A stretch of 5,522 nucleotides of DNA from Prevotellaceae bacterium (GTDB lineage: Bacteria; Bacteroidota; Bacteroidia; Bacteroidales; UBA932): NCBI GenBank assembly GCA_031289385.1, contig JAITPP010000245.1:1-5522 (forward strand), given 5' to 3'. A program made the translations under genes and the position numbers. Positions 1 through 5,307 of the stretch are shown here, piece after piece. The notes below the pieces were generated by a model. It was not told where the DNA came from. It was given only the letters and a program-made list of their open reading frames with translations, and did not search any database. The first letter of the stretch is position 1; each line of letters opens with the position of its first letter.

Positions 1-262
1 ACGGTGTGGTGTAAAATATGTTGAAAATGATTAAAAAACATTCGTTCCAAATTTGTAAATTTGTTTTAACCCTTATTTTTGTGAGTTCCCTTAGTAGCCA
101 AGTAAACCACTCACAAATTGCCCTTATTTTCAATACTTTAATAAGGGAATAAGGGAAAAATGTTAAGAAAAATTTGATACTACTAAGGGTACTGACAAAA
201 ATAATGGTAAAAATAACGAACATTTGCAAAAATAAACCTTTAATTTCTTACACCCCACCCTA
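1..262. repeat. MITE-like nested inverted-repeat element, non-coding
   Basis: No credible gene lies here. The segment folds back on itself at several levels. Its ends pair: GGTGTGGTGTAA at 3-14 against the reverse complement of 250-261, with 11 of 12 matching. Further in, TTCGTT at 41-46 pairs with AACGAA at 215-220, and 73-97 pairs with 180-204 over 25 nt with two mismatches. CCCTTATT at 121-128 can pair with AATAAGGG at 140-147 or with its direct copy at 148-155. A local hairpin also joins 78-86 to 109-117 (TTTGTGAGT/ACTCACAAA). All the outer pairs centre at about 130-139. That is the architecture of a short non-autonomous transposable element or a large structured repeat. No transposase or target-site duplication is visible, and the true left end may lie outside the window, so the mobile-element reading is inference. 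Confidence 0.5.
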
Positions 263-311
263 ACGGGATTTTTAATTCGTAATTCAGTATTTTGTATTAA
301 GTAATTGATTT

Positions 312-350
312 TTATCTGCGTAAATCTGCTTAATCTGCGTTATCTGCGTG
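312..350 (+). repeat. ATCTGCGT short tandem repeat
   Basis: Four copies of ATCTGC begin at 314, 324, 333 and 342, a period of 9-10 bp, most followed by GT. The last two copies align with the reverse complement of about 4652-4672 at the other end of the operon, so this tract forms the outer part of an inverted flanking repeat. Similar ATCTGCGT strings are common between genes in Bacteroidetes (general knowledge, not searched). No coding or RNA gene signature is present. Confidence 0.6.
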
Positions 351-355
351 CTTTG

Positions 356-446
356 TCAAATCAACAAAAACAAATCAACAAATCAACAAAAAACAAATCA
401 ACAAAAAACAAATCAACAAATCAACAAAAAACAAATCAACAATAAA
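356..446 (+). repeat. G-free CAAATCAAC tandem repeat, left copy
   Basis: The tract is built from AAATCAAC and spacer AAAAAC units and has no G on the plus strand from 356 to 446. It lies 14 nt beyond the MBOAT stop codon, so it would form the 3' untranslated region of the operon. No stem-loop plus T-run terminator is seen between 300 and 460. The same repeat occurs inverted at 4495-4651, on the promoter side of the operon. Transcription from the left on the plus strand would give an unstructured, C-containing, G-free RNA, which is the composition Rho favours; that role is speculation. Confidence 0.7.
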
Positions 447-460
447 GCAATGAAACAACG

Positions 461-1966
461 CTAAAACTGAAAATAAATAAACGGCTGCACGTCGCCCGAT
501 TTTATTTGTACTATGAAGTATATCAATACTATGATTGCTATTGCTTTATAGATTAATGGAAATGTTATGAATTTATTTTTAAAATAATTTTCGATTTTGA
601 AAGGTGTAAAATGCAATACGTATCCTGTAAAAATAAATATAAAAACAAGCGTGTATCCCGATAAAAGTTGCCATAAAATTTGCGGTTGAAAATTGCCGAA
701 AATTTGCGATAAAATTATTCTGCAATCGGTTAGCGACTGGTTGCGGAAAAATATCCATGCAAACATTACAAAATGAAAAGTCAGTAACACACCAAACCAA
801 TGGCTAAGGCTGCGTACAGACGAGGTTTCGTTTTTTTCGCGGAGTAAAATAAATCTGAAAAATTTGTGCATTGCAAGCGCTATTCCGTGCAGTGCGCCCC
901 AAATAATAAAATTCCAGTTTGCGCCATGCCACAATCCGCCAAGAAGCATTGTGATAAACAGATTGATGTATGTGCGAATTTTGCCTTTTCGGTTTCCGCC
1001 AAGCGAAATATAAAGATAATCGCGCAACCACGACGATAGCGAAATGTGCCACCGCCGCCAAAATTCGGTAATGCTTGCCGATTTGTAGGGCGAATCAAAA
1101 TTTATATTAAACCTGAAACCAAGCAGCATCGCTATTCCTATTGCCATGTCGCTGTATCCCGAAAAATCGCAATATATTTGAAGCCCGTAGCCATAAACGC
1201 CGAAAAGATTTTCGATGCCCGAATAAAGCGATGGATTATCAAATATTCTGTCCACAAAATTTATTCCTATATAGTCGGATATTATTGCTTTTTTGAACAA
1301 TCCGCAAATGATAAAAAAAATTCCTGTGCCAATCATTTCGCCTGTAATTTTCAGCGGCTGACGAATTTGCGGAATAAAATCGCGAGCGCGAACAATTGGT
1401 CCTGCAACTAATTGCGGAAAAAACGAAACATAAAAAGCGTAATCGAGAATATTGTTTAAAGGCTCAATATTTCGCCGATAAACGTCTATCGTATAACTTA
1501 GCGATTGAAATGTGAAAAATGATATTCCTACGGGAAGAAAAATATCCGACGGCTGAAAATTTCCGCCAACTATCGCCGAAAAAGTTGCTCCGAAAAAGTT
1601 GAAATATTTAAAATACGCGAGCAGTCCAAGCCCAACAAATATGCTTATTGAAAGTAATATTCGGCGTATAATTTTTGTTTTTGCGCGAGCCAGATATTTT
1701 GCCAATAAAAAGTCGCTGACAGTTACTATTCCAAGCAGAAAAAAATAAAATCCGCTGCTTTTATAATAAAAATAATATGAAAATGCGGTAACAAAAATAA
1801 GTCGCGGAGTCATGCGTTTTTTCAATGCTGTGTAGGCAATGATAAAAGCAAAAAACAAAAACATGAAAAATCCGCTGTTAAAAATCATCGGTTCGTTTGC
1901 ACTGTAAACAAACAGCGATTTAATTTTATCAAAATCGAAACCAATACTGTCAAACCAATTATTCAT
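461..1966 (-). CDS. MBOAT family membrane-bound O-acyltransferase (PatA/AlgI/DltB-like) with C-terminal acyl-shuttle motif
   Basis: A 501-residue polytopic inner-membrane protein with about a dozen hydrophobic segments, close to the usual AlgI/PatA length. Family signatures are clear: FLPVGISFFTFQ (143-154), FFPQLVAGPI (182-191), YCDFSGYSDMAIG (265-277), FWRRWHISLSSWLRDY (302-317), LGGNRKG (322-328) and LGGLWHG (342-348). His307 and His347 are the two invariant MBOAT histidines; His347 in the WHG motif is the expected catalytic one. The protein ends in FIYFQF (496-501), which fits the C-terminal hexapeptide whose tyrosine (here Tyr498) carries the acyl group from MBOAT to a partner SGNH transferase. 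The likely role is moving acetyl from a cytoplasmic donor to the periplasmic face for polymer O-acylation. It is last in the operon, after two SGNH genes and a 124-nt gap. Start ATG at 1966; no Shine-Dalgarno is seen, as is usual in Bacteroidetes; stop TAG. The family is certain; the polymer acceptor is not. Confidence 0.96.
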   Translation of the reverse strand: MNNWFDSIGFDFDKIKSLFVYSANEPMIFNSGFFMFLFFAFIIAYTALKKRMTPRLIFVTAFSYYFYYKSSGFYFFLLGIVTVSDFLLAKYLARAKTKIIRRILLSISIFVGLGLLAYFKYFNFFGATFSAIVGGNFQPSDIFLPVGISFFTFQSLSYTIDVYRRNIEPLNNILDYAFYVSFFPQLVAGPIVRARDFIPQIRQPLKITGEMIGTGIFFIICGLFKKAIISDYIGINFVDRIFDNPSLYSGIENLFGVYGYGLQIYCDFSGYSDMAIGIAMLLGFRFNINFDSPYKSASITEFWRRWHISLSSWLRDYLYISLGGNRKGKIRTYINLFITMLLGGLWHGANWNFIIWGALHGIALAMHKFFRFILLREKNETSSVRSLSHWFGVLLTFHFVMFAWIFFRNQSLTDCRIILSQIFGNFQPQILWQLLSGYTLVFIFIFTGYVLHFTPFKIENYFKNKFITFPLIYKAIAIIVLIYFIVQIKSGDVQPFIYFQF

Positions 1967-2090
1967 ATTATTTAATTATTTAATCACTAACATTAACAAA
2001 CTCACAAATTATTCACATTAACAAATTCACAAATTAACATATTATTCACATTCACACATTAACATATTCACACATTCTCACATTAAAAAA
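1967..2090 (-). repeat. Degenerate AC/T-rich repeat spacer between the SGNH and MBOAT genes
   Basis: The gap is made of degenerate words on the plus strand, such as CACATTAACAAATTCACAAA and CACATTAACATATTCACAC. The plus strand has no G at all from 1950 to 2116, so the operon mRNA would lack C over 167 nt, including the end of the upstream gene and the start of the MBOAT gene. No promoter matching TAnnTTTG and no terminator hairpin is seen on the minus strand. The three genes are therefore most simply read as one transcript, with this stretch as an unstructured leader before the MBOAT start codon. Confidence 0.6.
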
Positions 2091-3056
2091 TTATTCACAT
2101 TTATTCAACACATATTGATTGTAATCGTTTATCAGCGCTTCGTACAGCAAGTTTCCCTGAAGCGAATATCCTTCGATAAGAAAATGCAAATTGTCGTATT
2201 TATAATAATTTCCATTCTGCCAATTTTTGCAGGCAAATTCGTCGCCACCAACAACATTAAACAAATCCCAGCCAGCCGAATTATGGTTGGCGGCAAACTG
2301 CATAATGGTTGCTGCTGTGTTTTTTGTATTTTTATTTTCTTCAACCGAAATAATTTTACGATTTCTACGTTTACGCGCTCGGCTGTAAATTGTTTTAAAC
2401 GCGCCGGGCGGTGTGGTGTATAAAATTTGGGCATCGGGACAGTCGGTTTTCAATGCCGAAAAAAGATTTTCCATCATTTTGTAATGATACAGCGAATCGT
2501 ATCTGCCAAGACTTTCGTTAGTGCCAAGCGAAATTATTATTAAATCGGGTTGCAGTTGTTGTATTTTTTCGATGTTTTTTTCGTCTAAAAAATTTTTGCT
2601 TGTTGCGCCGTTAATTCCTATGCAATGACAAACGATTCCTTGTAATCCGCTTTCTTCAACAATTCCGCTGCTTTTGTATCCTTCAATGAAATTTATTGCT
2701 GCGTTGCCAAATGTTTCGGTTAATCGCAAATTAAGAGCAGGCGTAAATTCGTGGCTGCGAACGTGCGAATCGCCGATGTGAACTATGCGCACAACGGGTT
2801 TTTCTACGTCTTTTATGCTGCGAAGCATCATCAGTTTTTCAAAAAACGGCGACAAACTATGTGTAGAATCGTGTATGATATTAGCCTGTGTTCCTAAAAA
2901 CGATGATGGCAAAACTGTTTCGGTGGCAACACGTAACGATATGTCTTCGATATCATTATCAGAATCGGATTGTGCAAACAAAAAACCTGCGCAAATCCAA
3001 AAAATGATGTTCGCTAAAACAATAAATTTAATTTTTCTTGTAAAATATATTTTCAT
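2091..3056 (-). CDS. Secreted SGNH/GDSL-family hydrolase or acyltransferase (compact type)
   Basis: A 321-residue protein with an N-terminal signal peptide: basic residues at 1-10, a hydrophobic core at 11-27 and probable cleavage near FLFA|QS at 28/29, so it should be periplasmic. The SGNH fold blocks are in order: block I VHIGDSH (92-98, nucleophile Ser97), block II GINGAT (147-152), block III SLGTNE (176-181, oxyanion Asn180) and block V DNLH (288-291, Asp288 and His291). The catalytic set is complete, so it should be active. Unlike the gene upstream, it has no large insert between blocks I and II. Next to an MBOAT gene such a protein usually acts as the extracytoplasmic acyltransferase or as a deacetylase; the sequence does not say which. 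Its ATG at 3056 lies 29 nt inside the upstream gene, suggesting translational coupling. An Arg/Lys-rich stretch (RARKRRNRK, 226-234) is unusual and could mark contact with an anionic polymer or membrane. The family is secure; the reaction is inferred. Confidence 0.92.
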   Translation of the reverse strand: MKIYFTRKIKFIVLANIIFWICAGFLFAQSDSDNDIEDISLRVATETVLPSSFLGTQANIIHDSTHSLSPFFEKLMMLRSIKDVEKPVVRIVHIGDSHVRSHEFTPALNLRLTETFGNAAINFIEGYKSSGIVEESGLQGIVCHCIGINGATSKNFLDEKNIEKIQQLQPDLIIISLGTNESLGRYDSLYHYKMMENLFSALKTDCPDAQILYTTPPGAFKTIYSRARKRRNRKIISVEENKNTKNTAATIMQFAANHNSAGWDLFNVVGGDEFACKNWQNGNYYKYDNLHFLIEGYSLQGNLLYEALINDYNQYVLNKCE

Positions 3057-4416
3057 ATTTTTTTATTTGCTGTGTTTTCTTTTCAATATATTTTTGTTTT
3101 TCATATTCAATAGTTTCAAACAAACGTCTTGCAATTTGTTCGCCGCCTCGTATGTTAATATGCGTATAATCCAAATTGGCTTTTGATGGTTTCGATTTCA
3201 CGTATCCTACTATTCCTCCGTCAAGCGTCATTGCGTCCATCAAATTCCAAAACGCAATTCCACATTCCGATGCGATTTGTTGTTGTGTTACCAGCAGATT
3301 TTTTGCGCCGGGCGTTGTTGTCATTTCGCCATTGATTTTTGCGGCTTTATCGCCAACGCTTACAAGCATAAAACTGCTGTTGGGAAAATTATTGCGAAGA
3401 TAATTTATCACGCCTGTCATTGTTTTTTTGTAATTACTGTAATTATTTCCTGTTTTTGTGGCTACATTCAAACCGTATTGTAATATTATCAAATCGTAAT
3501 TTCGTAAACTGTCAAAATCGCGCAATGTCTTTTCGGGAATATATTTAAGCGTTTCGCCCGACACTCCTCTAAGCGAAAAATTATCGACAGCAACGCCTGC
3601 ATTTTCATTATCAAGCGTTACGCCGAAAAAGCGCGTATTTACACCGGGGTTGTTAATAGTAATTCGTATGTGTCCAATACGTCCCGCAACCGAAACTTTT
3701 TGAATATTGCCGCTGCCTTTAATGCTGTGTTCTTCTCTTATTTTTCGGTTAATTGTTGTGGTAAATTTTAAGTTGCCGTCGGTAATAAAATAAAACGAAG
3801 CCATAGAACAGGTATCGGGCTCTTTTCCAAAAACCGTTCGGCACGAAAATGTTGCCGTAGAATTTGTATCGGGAATAAAATAATGTCCTGAAATTCCTTG
3901 TTTTTTGCGACTGAAAATGCTGTCGGTAATGCAATGCTCGTCCCAACCAACGGCTGACGTTACAACCGAAACTCTAAAACCTGCCGTAACGCAATTAACG
4001 GGAACAAAACCTACGCCATTGCCGCCATATTTTTTTTGAAACAACGCACGCAACGAGCCTGTAAGTAAATCGCCTTCGATAAACGAATCGCCAAAATAGG
4101 CAATACGCACGGTGCGATTGCTCGAATCCAAAGCATCGTAAAAACTGTTCAGAGCATTATGTTGAGGCGAATAATCGTCAATGCAAATTATTCCTGTTTT
4201 GCAGATATCAACAAGTTCGGGTTTGGTTTGACGGATAGTATCAATTACGTCCGTATCAACATCTTTCTCGTCGATTCGAATATCGGCAACAACATCTACT
4301 TTTTTAAATTCAAAATTGCCCAAATTAAAAGCAGGCAGCAGCGAAAGCAGCAACGTTCCCACAATAACCACCGACATAAATGTCAATACATTATTTATCT
4401 TATTATCGTTCATCAT
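3028..4416 (-). CDS. Membrane-anchored SGNH/GDSL protein with inserted beta-rich domain (PatB/Ape1-like)
   Basis: Read from the ATG at 4416 the protein has 462 residues (MMNDNK; the second ATG at 4413 is equally possible). Residues 8-30 form one hydrophobic segment, an uncleaved anchor or a signal peptide, placing the rest in the periplasm. Block I is RIAYFGDSFIEGD (104-116, nucleophile Ser111). A roughly 160-residue insert follows (about 125-280), rich in alternating hydrophobic and polar residues. Then come a Gly-rich block II (SLRGVSG, 281-287), block III LQYGLNVA (312-319, Asn317) and block V DYTH (416-419, Asp416 and His419). A jelly-roll module inserted between block I and the later blocks is known from Ape1/PatB-type peptidoglycan O-acetyl esterases and transferases, so that role is favoured beside an MBOAT gene. 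The C-terminal tail (436-462) is Lys-rich. The frame stays open upstream to a TTG at 4698, but that part is translated low-complexity repeat lying before the probable promoter, so it is not included. Confidence 0.92.
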   Translation of the reverse strand: MMNDNKINNVLTFMSVVIVGTLLLSLLPAFNLGNFEFKKVDVVADIRIDEKDVDTDVIDTIRQTKPELVDICKTGIICIDDYSPQHNALNSFYDALDSSNRTVRIAYFGDSFIEGDLLTGSLRALFQKKYGGNGVGFVPVNCVTAGFRVSVVTSAVGWDEHCITDSIFSRKKQGISGHYFIPDTNSTATFSCRTVFGKEPDTCSMASFYFITDGNLKFTTTINRKIREEHSIKGSGNIQKVSVAGRIGHIRITINNPGVNTRFFGVTLDNENAGVAVDNFSLRGVSGETLKYIPEKTLRDFDSLRNYDLIILQYGLNVATKTGNNYSNYKKTMTGVINYLRNNFPNSSFMLVSVGDKAAKINGEMTTTPGAKNLLVTQQQIASECGIAFWNLMDAMTLDGGIVGYVKSKPSKANLDYTHINIRGGEQIARRLFETIEYEKQKYIEKKTQQIKKYENIFYKKN

Positions 4417-4433
4417 AAAATTTAAAAACACCG

Positions 4434-4441
4434 CAAAGGTA
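4434..4441 (-). promoter_or_regulatory. Possible Bacteroidetes -7 promoter element for the acylation operon
   Basis: On the minus strand this reads TACCTTTG, matching the Bacteroidetes -7 consensus TAnnTTTG. Transcription would start near 4427, about 10 nt before the ATG at 4416. No TTTG is seen at the expected -33 distance, so the match is partial. The surrounding ACACCGCAAAGGT (plus strand) also resembles dispersed CGCAAAGG repeat text, so the match may be chance. It is the only candidate seen just upstream of the operon. Confidence 0.38.
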
Positions 4442-4463
4442 TAAAAGATTTCATTATTTATTA

Positions 4464-4491
4464 GTCGTAAGTCGTAAGTTGTAAGTCGTAA
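4464..4491. repeat. 7-bp tandem repeat GTCGTAA
   Basis: Four uninterrupted 7-bp units begin at 4464, 4471, 4478 and 4485. The third is GTTGTAA and a fifth decayed unit, GTCGGTT, follows. The tract lies just upstream of the possible operon promoter. Because the unit is 7 bp, a change in copy number would alter spacing without any coding effect; whether it affects expression is unknown. Confidence 0.75.
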
Positions 4492-4494
4492 GTC

Positions 4495-4651
4495 GGTTTT
4501 GGTTGTTGAGTTGTTGATTTGTTTTTTGTTGAGTTGTTGAGTTGTTGAGTTGTTGATTTGTTGAATTGTTGATTTGCTGATTTGTTGATTTGTTGATTTG
4601 TTTTTTGTTGATTTGTTTTTTGTTGATTTGTTTTTTGTTGATTTGAAAAGG
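4495..4651 (-). repeat. CAAATCAAC tandem repeat, right copy, inverted relative to 356-446
   Basis: Read on the minus strand this is AAATCAAC, AACTCAAC and AAAAAAC units, the same repeat as at 356-446 but in opposite orientation. The outer edge also matches: minus-strand CAGCGTTTATCTGTGTGCC at 4671-4653 aligns with CTGCGTTATCTGCGTGC at 335-351, followed in both by TCAAATCAACA. Plus-strand C occurs only once (4577) between 4495 and 4651, so a minus-strand RNA would be almost G-free. Its open reading frame yields only Asn/Gln/Lys/Ser/Thr low-complexity peptide and is not a gene. Confidence 0.75.
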
Positions 4652-4725
4652 CACACAGATAAACGCTGAAAAATATATTTATGATGACAAAGAAACAAAT
4701 TATAACAGATGGCAAAGAAAATCCC

Positions 4726-4753
4726 GTAGAGACGGATAATTATCCGTCTCTAC
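4726..4753. repeat. Perfect 28-bp palindrome (REP-like)
   Basis: GTAGAGACGGATAA at 4726-4739 is followed directly by its exact reverse complement at 4740-4753, giving 14-bp arms with no loop. Palindromes opening with GTAGAGACG are a familiar dispersed, REP-like class in several bacterial phyla (general knowledge, not searched). Neither side has a strong T-run; on the minus strand it is followed by GGGATTTTC, so a weak minus-strand terminator is possible. Confidence 0.8.
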
Positions 4754-4829
4754 TTTGAAAAAACAATCTTTTACAGGTTATTTATTTTTGTTATCTAACT
4801 ATTAATATTGTCATCTTGTCAGTTTTTGC

Positions 4830-5036
4830 GACAATTTGCTATTTTTTGCGGGAATTTCCCGCTTTTTTTAGGAAACTTCCTGCTTTTTGCGGGAATTTCC
4901 CGCTTTTAGTAGGAAATTTCCCGCTTTTTTTAGGAAGTTTCCCGCTTTTAGTAGGAAACTTCCCGCTTTTAGTAGGAAACTTCCATCTTTTTTTAGGAAG
5001 TTCGATACTTTTTACAGGAATTTTCTGTTTTAAAAT
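4830..5036. repeat. Tandem array of about ten 21-bp units, each with a GGAA..TTCC dyad
   Basis: GGAA starts at 4851, 4871, 4892, 4912, 4933, 4954, 4975, 4996 and 5017, a spacing of 20-21 bp. A decayed unit precedes at 4830, and the last two units are also decayed. Most units hold a short dyad: GCGGGAATTTCCCGC at 4848-4862 is perfect around its central T, and others read AGGAAACTTCCT or GGAAATTTCC. The dyads are separated by T-rich stretches such as CTTTTAGTA. Reading frames on both strands stay open only because 21 bp is seven codons; they give heptapeptide repeats with no family resemblance, so no gene is called. This may be a phased protein-binding array or a selfish repeat. Confidence 0.85.
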
Positions 5037-5091
5037 AGAAAAGACTATGCTTTTTTTGTGAAAAACAAAACTCCGAAACAAAAATTAATTA

Positions 5092-5307
5092 GTTCATAAA
5101 GTTATAAAGTTTATAAAGTTTGTCAAGTTATAAAGTTTATAAAGTTTGTCAAGTTATAAAGTTTATAAAGTTATAAAGTTTATAAAGTTTGTCAAGTTAT
5201 AAAGTTTATAAAGTTTATAAAGTTTGTCAAGTTATAAAGTTTATAAAGTTTATAAAGTTTGTCAAGTTATAAAGTTTATAAAGTTATAAAGTTATAAAGT
5301 TTATCAC
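5092..5307. repeat. Three-word hierarchical tandem repeat, about 216 bp
   Basis: From 5101 the DNA parses without remainder into three words: A = GTTATAAA (8), B = GTTTATAAA (9) and C = GTTTGTCAA (9). The order is ABC ABC AB ABC ABBC ABBC AB A A, ending in a variant GTTTATCAC at 5299-5307. A variant GTTCATAAA precedes at 5092. C words start at 5118, 5144, 5187, 5222 and 5257, so the larger units are 26, 43, 35 and 35 bp. There are no unique spacers, so this is not a CRISPR array. The array stops where the insertion sequence begins. Confidence 0.9.

Noticed and set aside
1..460. tRNA or other known structured RNA gene in the left non-coding region
   Set aside because: The pairing is of transposon/foldback type; no tRNA-like cloverleaf or known riboswitch core was recognised by eye.
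1046..1411. Plus-strand open frame of 121 codons inside the MBOAT gene
   Set aside because: It is antisense to conserved MBOAT motifs, its translation resembles no family, and there is no promoter or start support. Other frames inside the three genes were dismissed for the same reason.
2785..3186. Plus-strand open frame of 133 codons across the SGNH gene junction
   Set aside because: It is antisense to block I and the signal peptide of the second SGNH gene; its hydrophobic run is the reverse reading of A-rich coding DNA.
4417..4698. In-frame 94-residue N-terminal extension of the first SGNH protein, from a TTG at 4698
   Set aside because: It is a translation of the CAAATCAAC and 7-bp repeats into Lys/Ser/Thr/Asn/Gln text, starts with TTG, would place the membrane anchor in mid-protein and runs across the possible promoter. 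The ATG at 4416 directly precedes a normal membrane segment.
4726..4760. Intrinsic terminator at the 28-bp palindrome
   Set aside because: No T-run follows on the plus strand (CTTTGAAAAAAC) and only a broken one on the minus strand (GGGATTTTCTTTG). No gene ends nearby, so it is listed as a palindrome only.
4816..5081. Overlapping open frames on both strands coding heptapeptide repeats (GNFPLLV on plus, KFPTKSG on minus)
   Set aside because: Both frames are a by-product of the 21-bp period being seven codons. No export signal, family motif or start-site support is seen, and both strands cannot be equally real. Database entries with these heptads would probably be over-predictions.
4830..5307. 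CRISPR array
   Set aside because: The 21-bp array and the 8/9-bp words are contiguous repeats without unique spacers of constant length, and no cas gene is present.
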